Origin: Lachnospiraceae bacterium
Lineage (GTDB): Bacteria > Bacillota > Clostridia > Lachnospirales > Lachnospiraceae
Assembly: GCA_009774245.1 (NCBI GenBank)
Contig: VSNM01000015.1
Span: forward strand, 1 to 64,000
Direction: 5' to 3'
DNA: 64,000 nt
This document shows positions 8,562 to 17,053 of the stretch, piece after piece. The position numbers and the translations under genes were made by a program. Numbering within the stretch: position 1 is the stretch's first letter; every line of letters starts with the position of its first letter. The notes below the pieces were generated by a model that ran no database searches, had not been told where the DNA came from, and was given only the letters and a program-made list of their open reading frames with translations.

Positions 8562-8603
8562 GAGGAACGTCTGTGTGAATCGGAGGAGGTCTATATCATT
8601 ATC
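8562..8603 (+). pseudogene. Relic of a DUF4317 reading frame
   Basis: Downstream of the exporter operon a 17-nt stretch (GAATCGGAGGAGGTCTA) is identical to codons 145-150 of the DUF4317 gene at 5338-5354, with further similarity on both sides. Translated, EERLCESEEVY compares with KESLWESEEVY. No start or downstream frame remains. It looks like debris of a duplicated or recombined DUF4317 gene, so the exporter operon is bracketed by two DUF4317 pieces. Confidence 0.55.
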
Positions 8604-8616
8604 ACAACCCAACCTG

Positions 8617-9294
8617 TTATTTTAAAAGTCCATTGACTGTGATGATCTTCAACCCTTGTGAAGTGAGATCCGCACCTAAAACCTCACCAATCCAGACCTG
8701 TCCGGTTTCCCCGAGCATTATGCCCTGATAATTGCAAAACATTTCCACGCAGTCCTCATTTTCCAAGGCTGAAAAGAATGCGTCGTCCAGACTGCCGTCA
8801 AAACTGCCGGAGGCCTCGAGAAACTCAGCGCTGTTATTGTAAGTGGCGTCAGCTATGGTAACAGGATAGGAAATCTCGGAAGAAAGCGCCTGCCAGTCAT
8901 GTGCCAGAAACTGCTGCCTGACCTGTGCCGCATAGCGCTCAACCTCCGCAGCGGCAATATCTGTTGCCACATGATAGAAACCATCGTCTGTAGTTGTTAC
9001 ACTTTCTTCTGGCTGGGGTACTGCGCTCTGGGAAGCATCCGCGGCGACATCAGCGGTATTTTCTGTCACTGTGTTCTCGACAGGCGCCGGACTATTTTCT
9101 GTTTCTGTGACAATTGACAAGGGCTCTTCGTCTAATTCCGCAGTGGACATTTCGGCCTCTATTGCGCCGTCCTCCCCGACCACAGATGATTCGGGCACAG
9201 GCAAAATGACTGTCTCTTTTTCCGGCTGACGATCTGAACAGCCGTATAGCTGGATACTTAATAAAATGAATAATAGAATCAATCGTTTTCTCAT
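8617..9294 (-). CDS. Secreted lipoprotein, function unknown
   Basis: A 225-aa protein with a lipoprotein signal MRKRLILLFILLSIQLYGC (lipobox LYGC, lipidated Cys at residue 19). An acidic, Thr/Ser/Pro-rich linker to about residue 105 is followed by a ~115-residue folded domain (from DGFYHVATDIAAAEVERY onward). The HDWQALSSEISYP...F...GS pattern is reminiscent of NTF2/SnoaL-like folds in lipoproteins, but this is only an impression. It should sit on the outer face of the membrane. It is monocistronic and convergent with the exporter operon. Confidence 0.8.
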   Translation of the reverse strand: MRKRLILLFILLSIQLYGCSDRQPEKETVILPVPESSVVGEDGAIEAEMSTAELDEEPLSIVTETENSPAPVENTVTENTADVAADASQSAVPQPEESVTTTDDGFYHVATDIAAAEVERYAAQVRQQFLAHDWQALSSEISYPVTIADATYNNSAEFLEASGSFDGSLDDAFFSALENEDCVEMFCNYQGIMLGETGQVWIGEVLGADLTSQGLKIITVNGLLK

Positions 9295-9474
9295 ATAATA
9301 TTGCCTCCCTCGTAAAACTTTTCACAGTATTGACTCAAAACATATACGGATTATTTACATATGTTTATCAAACAAATAATAGTATACATCATGTTAACAA
9401 TATGTCAAGAGACAATTTTTCAATGATTACTTCTCTCAACCTGATGCTTTTTGGTGTCAATGCGTCCGAGACGG

Positions 9475-9912
9475 TCACAAAACTGTATGAATTGATTTGA
9501 AAAATATGAAACGCACCGCCGCTCCCCCAATCCACGCGCCAAGCGTATTCAAAACCAGGTCGTCCAGCTCCGAGAACCCAGTTCCGAACACATACTGCAG
9601 TGTTTCGATCAAAAGGGAGAACAGAAACCCATACAAAGCTGTGCACATAAGCTTTTTCGATATCCCCATATACTGAAGATACATGCCAAAGGGAACAAAC
9701 CAGATGACATTTCCAACAAACAGATATGTAAACGCAAACCAGTCTCCGCGCCTGATCAAATCCACATATCCCTCAAAGAGTGTCAGAATAATTCTTCCAT
9801 TCTGACACAGATTTTGCAACGTAAAGGAAGAACGGAACACTGTAATCCGCAGTACGACTGCAATATAAAACAAAAACAGAATTGTTGCGATCACTTTGCC
9901 AAATCTTTTCAT
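9475..9912 (-). CDS. VanZ-family membrane protein
   Basis: A 145-aa protein with four transmembrane segments and the VanZ pattern: NVIWFVPFGMYL after the second segment, IETLQYVFGTG in the third, and ELDDLVLNTLGAWIGG before the last. VanZ-like proteins are widespread in Clostridia; a link to teicoplanin resistance is known only for the original VanZ, and the general function is unclear. ATG 9912 begins a typical MKRF-type N-terminus. It is monocistronic. Confidence 0.88.
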   Translation of the reverse strand: MKRFGKVIATILFLFYIAVVLRITVFRSSFTLQNLCQNGRIILTLFEGYVDLIRRGDWFAFTYLFVGNVIWFVPFGMYLQYMGISKKLMCTALYGFLFSLLIETLQYVFGTGFSELDDLVLNTLGAWIGGAAVRFIFFKSIHTVL

Positions 9913-10084
9913 TTACTCACCTGACTCCTATCATAGTTCGCTTACTCCATTTCATTATATCAGATTTCCATATCAGATCTCAATCAATCAGAATACTCAA
10001 AAATTATTACCACAATACGCAGTTTTGTGATATAATGAGCATTATAATGTGTTTGATCACACCGAAACAAAACAGGAAAGGATG

Positions 10085-10915
10085 ATGAAAATGACATTTG
10101 AGTTTACACAGGACTGCGTTACTGGTATTGAGACGATAGACAACGAACACCGCAATCTCTTTGCACTGCTCTCAAAAGCTTATAATCTGGCCTGTACAGA
10201 ATACCACAGCGACTATTATCAGGAGTTAAAAAATATCCTCGAGGAGCTTGACGAATATGCGGAGACGCATTTTACCCATGAGGAGGAATATATGGTACAA
10301 ATCCGTGATCCCGAGCTGATTCGTCAGCGCACGCAGCACGCCTTTTTCCGCGACAAGATACGGGAATATGAATTTGTCAACATCGACGATGAGGACGAAC
10401 AGCAGCGCCTGCTCACCGAGCTGGTAAAATTCCTGGCAAAATGGCTGTACCGCCATATTCTCAGCAGTGATATCCTGATCGGCAAGCTTCCTCCGCTCGA
10501 GGAGTGGATGGTGCGCGAAAATCCCTGTGAGTTCACCGACGAATATCTGACCGGTATTGAGCTTGTCGATGCGGAACACAAAGAGCTTTTCCGCATTGTC
10601 GACAAGGCAAACCAGCTGGTGAAATCCTTCGATATTCTCTCCGGATATGACAACATTATACAAATTCTGGATGAACTCAAGAATTATACCAAAGAGCACT
10701 TTGCTGATGAGGAAGAATATATGGAGGGGATTCATTACGAAGGTCTCAGTGCACAAAAACGCGCACACGAAGCATTTATCGACAAGCTTGAAAATATCAA
10801 CCTCGACCAGATTGATGAAAATCCTCAGGAATATCTGCAGGAGCTGCTGGAATTTCTGCTCGGATGGCTGATCAACCATATCCTACATACTGACAAACTG
10901 ATACCGGTAAAATAG
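10085..10915 (+). CDS. Tandem-hemerythrin protein
   Basis: About 276 aa made of two hemerythrin four-helix domains in tandem (roughly residues 5-135 and 145-275). Each has the non-haem di-iron ligand pattern: GIETIDNEH, HFTHEEEYM, HAFFRDKI, WLYRHILSSD in the first; GIELVDAEH, HFADEEEYM, HEAFIDKL, WLINHILHTD in the second. Such proteins bind O2, or sense or store oxygen or iron, in anaerobes. The ribosome site AGGAAAGG fits ATG 10085 or 10091; the longer frame from 10049 has none. A TATAAT box is at 10031. Eighteen bases of its C-terminal coding sequence are repeated just after the stop. Confidence 0.9.
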   Translation: MKMTFEFTQDCVTGIETIDNEHRNLFALLSKAYNLACTEYHSDYYQELKNILEELDEYAETHFTHEEEYMVQIRDPELIRQRTQHAFFRDKIREYEFVNIDDEDEQQRLLTELVKFLAKWLYRHILSSDILIGKLPPLEEWMVRENPCEFTDEYLTGIELVDAEHKELFRIVDKANQLVKSFDILSGYDNIIQILDELKNYTKEHFADEEEYMEGIHYEGLSAQKRAHEAFIDKLENINLDQIDENPQEYLQELLEFLLGWLINHILHTDKLIPVK

Positions 10916-10967
10916 ATAATACAGAAGGGATGGCTGATCAACCATCCCCTGAATATTAGAAACTTTC

Positions 10968-12161
10968 TCATTTCACAAGCGCTGCCGTCTGCCTTGCAAT
11001 CGCAAGCTCCTCATTTGTCGGTACGCACAGAAGCGCAACCCTGCTGCCTTCCTTCGAGATCACTCTGTCCTCGCCTCTGACATTGTTCTTCTCCATGTCA
11101 ATCTCTGTTCCGAGATAACCTAAGTACTTCGCAATCTCCACTCGCCCTGAGATATTATTCTCACCGACGCCCGCGGTAAATGCGATGGCATCCACGCCGT
11201 TCATCGCTGCGGCATAAGCACCGATATATTTTGCCACGCTGTAATAAAATGCATCCAGCGTCACTCTGGCAAGCTTGTTTCCATCGTTCGCAGCCGCCTC
11301 GATGTCCCTGAAATCTGACGAAACCTGCGACAGGCCGAGCACACCAGACTTTTTATTCAGGACATTGTTCATCTCAGTCGAAGTGAGATTTTCCTTCTGA
11401 CAAATAAAATCACAGATTGCCGGATCGATACTGCCGGAACGCGTACCCATGATAATTCCCTCGAGCGGCGTCAGTCCCATCGAGGTGTCCACACATTTTC
11501 CATGATCAACAGCCGACACCGAACCGCCATTCCCCAGGTGACATACGATGATCTTCAACTCGTCCCTTGTCTTGCCAAGAATCTCCGCCGTCCTCGCAGA
11601 TACATAGTCATGGCTTGTACCATGGAAACCGTAACGGCGAACCTTGTATTTCTCATAATATTCATATGGAAGCCCATACAGATACGCCTTCTCGGGCATT
11701 GTCTGATGGAATGCAGTATCAAAAACAGCCACCATCGGCACATTGGGCATGATTTCCCTACAAGAGTTAATTCCGATCAGGTTTGCCGGATTGTGGAGCG
11801 GTGCAAGATCGTTACACTCCTCGATGGCTTTCAGCACTTCATCATTGATGACTACCGATGAGGCAAACTTCTCGCCGCCATGTACGACACGGTGTCCGAC
11901 TGCGTTGATCTCGTCGAGCGACTGAACCACGCCGTGGTTTGCATCGGTGAGCGCATCGATGACAAGCTTGACCGCCACCGTATGATTGGGCATCGGCGTC
12001 TCAATCTTTACCTTGTCCTTTCCGGCCGGTGTGTGTGTAAGCACGCTTCCATCAATGCCGATGCGCTCACAGAGTCCCTTCGCAAGCACTGCCTCCGTAC
12101 CGCTGTCGATCAGCTGGTATTTGAGTGAAGAGCTTCCGCAGTTAATTACTAAAATGTTCAT
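10968..12161 (-). CDS. ackA: Acetate kinase
   Basis: A 397-aa enzyme of the ASKHA fold that makes ATP and acetate from acetyl phosphate, the last step of acetate fermentation. Seen are the N-terminal NCGSSSLKYQ, the catalytic region GHRVVHGGE, GFHGTSHDYVS, GTRSGSIDPA and AFTAGVGENN. ATG 12161 follows GGAGGG at 6 bases, so I prefer it to the ATG 6 bases upstream. Phosphotransacetylase, often the upstream neighbour, is not adjacent here. A consensus cre site lies about 70 bases upstream, implying carbon control through CcpA; hprK, which feeds that pathway, is also in this window. Confidence 0.98.
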   Translation of the reverse strand: MNILVINCGSSSLKYQLIDSGTEAVLAKGLCERIGIDGSVLTHTPAGKDKVKIETPMPNHTVAVKLVIDALTDANHGVVQSLDEINAVGHRVVHGGEKFASSVVINDEVLKAIEECNDLAPLHNPANLIGINSCREIMPNVPMVAVFDTAFHQTMPEKAYLYGLPYEYYEKYKVRRYGFHGTSHDYVSARTAEILGKTRDELKIIVCHLGNGGSVSAVDHGKCVDTSMGLTPLEGIIMGTRSGSIDPAICDFICQKENLTSTEMNNVLNKKSGVLGLSQVSSDFRDIEAAANDGNKLARVTLDAFYYSVAKYIGAYAAAMNGVDAIAFTAGVGENNISGRVEIAKYLGYLGTEIDMEKNNVRGEDRVISKEGSRVALLCVPTNEELAIARQTAALVK

Positions 12162-12227
12162 GATCATCCCTCCAAAAAATCGTTTCCGTTATAAGATACA
12201 TTTATCATATCCTATTTCGGCGGAAAA

Positions 12228-12241
12228 TGAAAGCGCTTACA
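12228..12241. promoter_or_regulatory. CcpA cre site upstream of ackA
   Basis: TGAAAGCGCTTACA fits the catabolite-responsive element consensus (TGNAANCGNNNNCA) with central CG. It lies 67-80 bases upstream of the ackA ATG, in the gap between proS and ackA. In Bacillus, ackA is activated by CcpA from an upstream cre. The ackA promoter here is not clear, so activation versus repression cannot be judged. Confidence 0.6.
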
Positions 12242-12283
12242 TTGAAATTTTTTGTACAAAATCAAATACCTGCCGCTTCCGGT

Positions 12284-13729
12284 TTAATATGCCCTTCCCC
12301 AGTACACCATCTTTTTCGCAGGCTTTCCGCAGCACACACAGGTATCGCTCAGCTGCTCCTGCTCAAACGGCATACAGCGGCTTGTCGCTGCAAGCTCGTC
12401 CTTGATCTTGTCCTCGCAGGCACGGTCGCCGCACCACATTGCCTTGACAAATCCCGGCTTGTTGTTGATCGTATCGCAGAATGCGTCCCATGTCACGGCA
12501 TCATAGATGTGCGTCTCGAGATGCTTCTTCGCCGCCTCGTACATATCGGACTGAATCGTGTCGAGCAGCTCTGCCGCCTTCGTCTCTACCTCATCCAGGC
12601 TGACCTCGATCTTCTCCCGCGTATCGCGGCGCACGAAGACACACTTGTTATTCTCAATATCCTTCGGACCGATCTCAATTCTAAAAGGAACACCGCGCAT
12701 CTCGCACTCGCTGAACTTCCAGCCCGGACTCTTGTCCGAATCGTCCACCTTCACGCGAAAGCCTTTTTCCAGCAAACGGCTCCTGAGCGCATACGCCTTG
12801 TCGAGCACGCCCTCCTTCTTCTGCTGAATCGGAACAACCATGATCTGCGTGGGAGCCACTTTGGGCGGTAGCTTCAGACCGGAATCGTCGCCATGCACCA
12901 TGATCACTGCGCCGATAATACGTGTGGATAATCCCCATGAAGTCTGATGAACATACTTGAGCGTATTATCCTTGTCCGTGAACTGAATGCCAAACGCCCT
13001 CGCAAAGCCGTCGCCAAAATTGTGGCTTGTACCCGACTGCAGCGCCTTGCCGTCGTGCATCAGAGCTTCTATCGTATACGTAGCCTCCGCGCCGGCAAAC
13101 TTTTCTTTATCGGTTTTCTGCCCTTTTACGACCGGAATCGCAAGCACGTCCCTCACGAAATCCGCGTAGACATTGAGCATCTGGATCGTCCGCTCCTCGG
13201 CCTCCTCAGCCGTAGCGTGCGCAGTGTGTCCCTCCTGCCACAAAAACTCGCGGCTTCTTAAAAAGGGACGCGTCGTCTTTTCCCAGCGCACCACGGAGCA
13301 CCACTGATTGTATACCTTCGGCAAATCCCTGTAGGACTGCACTTCATTTTTATAAAAATCGCAGAACAGTGTTTCCGAGGTCGGACGCACGCACAGTCTC
13401 TCCTGCAGCGGCTCAAGTCCCCCATGCGTCACCCACGCAACCTCCGGCGCAAAGCCCTCAACATGATCCTTCTCCTTCTCTAAAAGACTCTCCGGTATGA
13501 ACATTGGCATATACACATTCTCCACGCCAGTCTTTTTGAATGCCGCATCGAGCTGCTGCTGGATCTGCTCCCAGATCGCATAGCCCGCGGGCTTGATAAT
13601 CATACACCCCTTCACGCTCGAGTAGTCGCACAGCTCCGCCTTCTTCACCACGTCCGTGTACCATTGCGCGAAATCCTCCTCCATCGAGGTGATCGCTTCC
13701 ACTAATTTCTTTTCATTTGCCATTCTCAT
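12284..13729 (-). CDS. proS: Prolyl-tRNA synthetase, short archaeal/eukaryotic type
   Basis: A 481-aa class II synthetase charging tRNA-Pro. It is the ProS3 type lacking the ~180-residue editing insertion of the bacterial form. Visible are motif 2-region VVRWEKTTRPFLRSREFLWQEGHTAH, the LCVRPTSET block (motif 1-2 area), the HQTSWGLSTR motif 3 region, an anticodon-binding domain from about residue 280, and the C-terminal zinc-ribbon-like tail with CVCCGK ending in Tyr. ATG 13729 or 13723 can both use the GGAAGG site. A proline T-box leader precedes it. Confidence 0.97.
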   Translation of the reverse strand: MRMANEKKLVEAITSMEEDFAQWYTDVVKKAELCDYSSVKGCMIIKPAGYAIWEQIQQQLDAAFKKTGVENVYMPMFIPESLLEKEKDHVEGFAPEVAWVTHGGLEPLQERLCVRPTSETLFCDFYKNEVQSYRDLPKVYNQWCSVVRWEKTTRPFLRSREFLWQEGHTAHATAEEAEERTIQMLNVYADFVRDVLAIPVVKGQKTDKEKFAGAEATYTIEALMHDGKALQSGTSHNFGDGFARAFGIQFTDKDNTLKYVHQTSWGLSTRIIGAVIMVHGDDSGLKLPPKVAPTQIMVVPIQQKKEGVLDKAYALRSRLLEKGFRVKVDDSDKSPGWKFSECEMRGVPFRIEIGPKDIENNKCVFVRRDTREKIEVSLDEVETKAAELLDTIQSDMYEAAKKHLETHIYDAVTWDAFCDTINNKPGFVKAMWCGDRACEDKIKDELAATSRCMPFEQEQLSDTCVCCGKPAKKMVYWGRAY

Positions 13730-13801
13730 TTTCCTTCCTTTCTAAATAACTCAAGACTTCCTCCCACTACACAGGACATTCTATCCATTACCCTGCACGT
13801 C

Positions 13802-14000
13802 AAAACAGGGCGGCACTACCACATATCCTCCCATATAGGGGCCTCATATGCGGCGTTACCACCCTGATTTCACTCATCTTACCTTTATCGCCGGCGCTGC
13901 GCTGTACTTCACACATTCATGTGCTCGCACAGGACTTCAAGGCAGGTTCCAAAGCTTCCTCTTAAAAATCTCACACCAACGATTTTCTCTCTGAAAAGTT
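13802..14000 (-). promoter_or_regulatory. T-box riboswitch controlling proS
   Basis: On the minus strand the leader carries AGAGAG (13987-13992), the GTTGGTG element of stem I, and the T-box itself AGGGTGGTAACGCCGC (13850-13865), which pairs the uncharged tRNA 3' end. Then comes a long terminator stem between that segment and the region ending GCCGCCCT, followed by TTTT (13802-13805). A CCT triplet at 13944-13946 (GAACCTGCC) is a plausible proline specifier. Uncharged tRNA-Pro would stabilise the anti-terminator and switch proS on. Confidence 0.9.
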
Positions 14001-14072
14001 TCCACTTTGTACTAACCCTTTTCCACGTCATATCACTATTTATTTGAAATCAGCAATAACATTTTGTCAAGT

Positions 14073-14357
14073 CTACAGCTCGTCCGCGATCGCCGCCGAC
14101 GATACGAACGTCCCCACTACAGAGATCACAACTGCCAATATAATGATCAGCATTCCGCCCATCAGGAGAATCATGGCTGCGCCGCCGTTGTCCTCCGCGC
14201 TTCCCTCCTGCTGTGCCTGTCCATCCACGGCATTCTCCACGGTCGTCTCAGCGGCCTGTGCCGAAACCGCCCCAAAGGAAAAAGCCGAGACAAACACGCC
14301 CACAATCAGAGCGAGCATCAGTTTCCACATGTTACGAGCTTTATTTTGTTTTGTCAT
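14073..14357 (-). CDS. Small exported membrane protein
   Basis: A 94-aa product: an N-terminal signal-like segment (residues ~11-33, ending AQAAE), a short acidic Gln-rich stretch, then a second strong transmembrane segment (AAMILLMGGMLIIILAVV). It is predicted to be a small membrane protein with a short external loop. I start at ATG 14357 after AGAAGGTGG; the longer form from 14408 has no ribosome site. It lies just upstream of the proS T-box region on the same strand. Function is unknown. Confidence 0.7.
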   Translation of the reverse strand: MTKQNKARNMWKLMLALIVGVFVSAFSFGAVSAQAAETTVENAVDGQAQQEGSAEDNGGAAMILLMGGMLIIILAVVISVVGTFVSSAAIADEL

Positions 14358-14457
14358 TGAATCCACCTTCTTCGTTTTTAATACATATAGTTTACCATAC
14401 AAATCCAAAAATGTGAATTATTTTCAGTAAATTTTACACAAAAAATATTGCCCGCTG

Positions 14458-15270
14458 TTACAAGGAGACCTGTTGGCCTCCCCTGACCTCCACAAACCGC
14501 TCATCGTCGACACACAGCCAGAGGCTCTGCGCGCATGGATTATACACAAAGGAACCATCCGCCGCAAATTGCGCCATTCTGACCACGTCCATATAGTCGA
14601 CGATCTGTATGTTGGTCGCATACCAGATGTCCTCCTGCCCGCCGGCCATCCTACAAAAATCCTCGATCACATGCCAGTTGTCGTTTCTCGCAAACTCATA
14701 GCTGTGTCCCCACACATACATCAGGTACAGATATTGCTTTTTCTTCAAATCCACGAACTGGCGCCCCAGCTCCAGCAGATTGTGGTCATGATGGCAGGTC
14801 GCCTTCCACTGCAGGAAATTTTCCGGCATCGTAAATGCATTTGAATCACCGACAATCCTGCCGTAGCGGATACCAAGTCCCGGTAGCATGTCGCAGATTT
14901 CCTTTGAATAAGAACCATTGGGATAGGCGAGTCCGCGCACAGGATACCCCATGAGCTCCTCCAGACGAATCCTGTCCTGTATGATCTCCTGCGCCACACT
15001 TGTGAGCGGACAGCGCTCGATCGTAGGATGGGATACTGTGTGGCACGCCACCTCATGCCCCCTGTAGAGCTCCCTGTACTCCGCCTGTGGTATCCGCACC
15101 GGATCGCCCTCCAGACCACTGTTTACGTTAAAAGTCGCCCTGATGCCATATCGGTTAAATATCTCCACCAGCCGCCTGTCCTCATGCTTCCCATCATCAT
15201 AGCTCATGGTCAGCGCCTTGTGCTTCCCGCCCGGAAAACACGCATAAATCTTTTTAATGTCCGTTTTCAT
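14458..15270 (-). CDS. Polysaccharide deacetylase (NodB-like)
   Basis: A 270-aa carbohydrate esterase family 4 protein without an obvious signal peptide. Motif 1 is MSYDDG (residues ~22-27, catalytic Asp and metal Asp), motif 2 is HTVSHP (metal His pair), and motif 3 resembles GLAYPNGSYS. YVWGHSYEF contributes the late His. It should remove acetyl groups from a GlcNAc-containing or related sugar; the exact substrate is unknown. Twenty-seven bases after the MecA-like gene, so probably co-transcribed with it. Confidence 0.9.
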   Translation of the reverse strand: MKTDIKKIYACFPGGKHKALTMSYDDGKHEDRRLVEIFNRYGIRATFNVNSGLEGDPVRIPQAEYRELYRGHEVACHTVSHPTIERCPLTSVAQEIIQDRIRLEELMGYPVRGLAYPNGSYSKEICDMLPGLGIRYGRIVGDSNAFTMPENFLQWKATCHHDHNLLELGRQFVDLKKKQYLYLMYVWGHSYEFARNDNWHVIEDFCRMAGGQEDIWYATNIQIVDYMDVVRMAQFAADGSFVYNPCAQSLWLCVDDERFVEVRGGQQVSL

Positions 15271-15297
15271 CTATACGACAATCCCCCTTTTGTGATT

Positions 15298-15705
15298 CTA
15301 TTTCATCCACTCCGCCTTGATGTTCTTCTCAAAATGCGCTACCAGCTTACGCCCTTCGTCCTCACCGGCCTCCATCAGCGCGCTGATAAACCCTTCCAGC
15401 GGTCCCCTCGTCTCCTCGTCGGCGATCGCCATGGAGTGTTTCAGACTCGTAACATAATCCGATATGCACTCGCTGAACTCAAAGGAAACACTGTCGTCGG
15501 GAAGCATGGTAATGTTGAGCGTATATGCTACATTCGTCCATTCAACCTTCTGCGTCATGGCACACAGCTCCTTCGCCCTTTTCAGAAAATACATTCCGGC
15601 CTCCGTCCTGTCAAGCACATCATCCATCGTAATCCCAAAAAAATCAAAATCCTCCTGCGTGGCAATGCACTCCACTTTCAAATCCGCCTTCTTATGGTAT
15701 TCCAT
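15298..15705 (-). CDS. MecA-like adaptor protein
   Basis: A 135-aa acidic protein resembling the N-terminal half of MecA adaptors. It opens with an ISKEDLEERGI-like segment (here ATQEDFDFFGITMDDVLD), then a helix with AKELC and a beta segment LNITMLPDDSVSFEFS. MecA N-domains bind substrates for ClpC. The C-terminal ClpC-binding half is poorly matched, so substrate delivery is an inference. It is upstream of the deacetylase on the same strand. Confidence 0.6.
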   Translation of the reverse strand: MEYHKKADLKVECIATQEDFDFFGITMDDVLDRTEAGMYFLKRAKELCAMTQKVEWTNVAYTLNITMLPDDSVSFEFSECISDYVTSLKHSMAIADEETRGPLEGFISALMEAGEDEGRKLVAHFEKNIKAEWMK

Positions 15706-15721
15706 CTGACCATCCTCCTAT

Positions 15722-15753
15722 AGGAAAAGGACGCTGAATCGTAACAGCGTCCT
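15722..15753 (-). terminator. Intrinsic terminator
   Basis: AGGACGCTG - eight-base loop - CAGCGTCCT (15728-15753), followed on the minus strand by TTTTCC. It ends transcription of the 128-aa gene at 15768-16154 before the MecA-like gene. Confidence 0.85.
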
Positions 15754-15767
15754 ATGCGTTCCATAAA

Positions 15768-16154
15768 CTATTCCTCTTCCTCCACAAAATCCGTGTGGAA
15801 CATCAGCAGAAACTCAGCTCCGTTTTTGATCGTAAGTTTCATTACCACACCCTTGCCATCCACTGATATTTTCGAGTTTACTTTTTTCACAGTGTCAAGA
15901 TTAAGCTGAACCGTTGTAAACATATCATCGCTCATGAGACACATTATTCTGCCCACGACCTTCGCCTCGGAACAGATCACCGACAGCGACATATTTAGCC
16001 CGGTTCCGTCCGTTACGTCCTCCACCGTTGATAGCGCGATTGGTATATTTTTGACATCCATCAGTACAGAAATCAGGCTATCAGCATTATTGACGAGAAG
16101 CAGACGATTGCGCATAACCTCTAAATAGTTTGTCCAATTCTGCATTCCATCCAT
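15768..16154 (-). CDS. Uncharacterised 128-aa protein
   Basis: An alpha/beta-looking small cytoplasmic protein beginning MDGMQNWTNYLEVMRNR and ending HTDFVEEEE. No family recognised. Start ATG 16154 is fixed by a textbook AAAGGAGG seven bases away; the longer frame to 16202 lacks one. It has its own terminator and is monocistronic. Alternating hydrophobic strands (MSLSVICSEAKVVGRIMCLMS; VVMKLTIKNGAEFLLMF) suggest a beta-sheet fold. Confidence 0.75.
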   Translation of the reverse strand: MDGMQNWTNYLEVMRNRLLLVNNADSLISVLMDVKNIPIALSTVEDVTDGTGLNMSLSVICSEAKVVGRIMCLMSDDMFTTVQLNLDTVKKVNSKISVDGKGVVMKLTIKNGAEFLLMFHTDFVEEEE

Positions 16155-16273
16155 ACTCTGGCCTCCTTTGTAATAGGAACTGTGAGTTCTTGCAAAATAC
16201 AAGGCCTTTGTCTATATCTTATATTATACTTTCTCTATAAAAACGTGTCAACTCCCAATCTGTGTTCATTTTG

Positions 16274-16945
16274 TCAGAAAATTTTGGTGAATTTGTCAAA
16301 ATTCAATGAAAATTCCATCTCTTTGCCGGTATCCGGATGCTCAAACCGGATTTCGTGCGCCAGGAGCGCTGTGCTGTTGACGGCAAACCGATGTGACAAT
16401 TCCTTTGACAGCGCGGAGCCATATTTGAAATCCCCCAGAAGCGGAAATCCCGCATGTGCCATCTGTGCCCTGATCTGATGATGCCGGCCGGTATCCAGCA
16501 CAATCTCCAAAAGTGAGACAGCATCATTGTGCCGCAGCATCCGCCAGCAAAGCGACGCTTCCTTAGCGCCATTCGTCTCCCCAGGCACCACTCTGGACAA
16601 ATTGGTCCGGCCATCCTTCAGCAGGTAATCCGTCAGCTTCCCCTCCTGTGTCTGCAAAACCCCTGCGACCAGCGCTACATATTTTTTGGTCAGAGCCCCG
16701 CTTTGCAGCTCGCCGCTGAGCTTTCTGGCAGTTCCGCCATCCTTTGCAAAAACCAGAAGCCCTTCCACCGGCTGATCAAGCCTGTGCACCACACCGATAT
16801 AGGCAGCCTCACCCTTTCTCTTCCGGTAATTTTTTAATTCGGACACCAGATCCGCCTGGCCGACTCTCGCCGTCTCTGTGGCGATCCCCACCGGCTTGTG
16901 CACCACCAGCAGAACATTGTCCTCATACACTATCATTTTGTCCAT
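16274..16945 (-). CDS. RluA-family pseudouridine synthase
   Basis: A 223-aa stand-alone catalytic domain without the S4 domain found in RluD. Motif II is VVHRLDQPVEGLL with catalytic Asp (usual form HRLDxxTSGL, so the Thr-Ser is replaced by Val-Glu). The C-terminal motif is LDTGRHHQIRAQMAHAG with a following LLGDFKYG. It converts uridine to pseudouridine in rRNA or tRNA; the target cannot be fixed from sequence. Confidence 0.93.
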   Translation of the reverse strand: MDKMIVYEDNVLLVVHKPVGIATETARVGQADLVSELKNYRKRKGEAAYIGVVHRLDQPVEGLLVFAKDGGTARKLSGELQSGALTKKYVALVAGVLQTQEGKLTDYLLKDGRTNLSRVVPGETNGAKEASLCWRMLRHNDAVSLLEIVLDTGRHHQIRAQMAHAGFPLLGDFKYGSALSKELSHRFAVNSTALLAHEIRFEHPDTGKEMEFSLNFDKFTKIF

Positions 16946-17053
16946 CTTCCCATATTCCTATTCGGATGTAAAAATTTTAGGAGCTGTAAAGAAATAACAT
17001 TGCGATATTGCGCTGAATATGTCTTCGAGTTAAAGTTATTTATTTACTGATCC

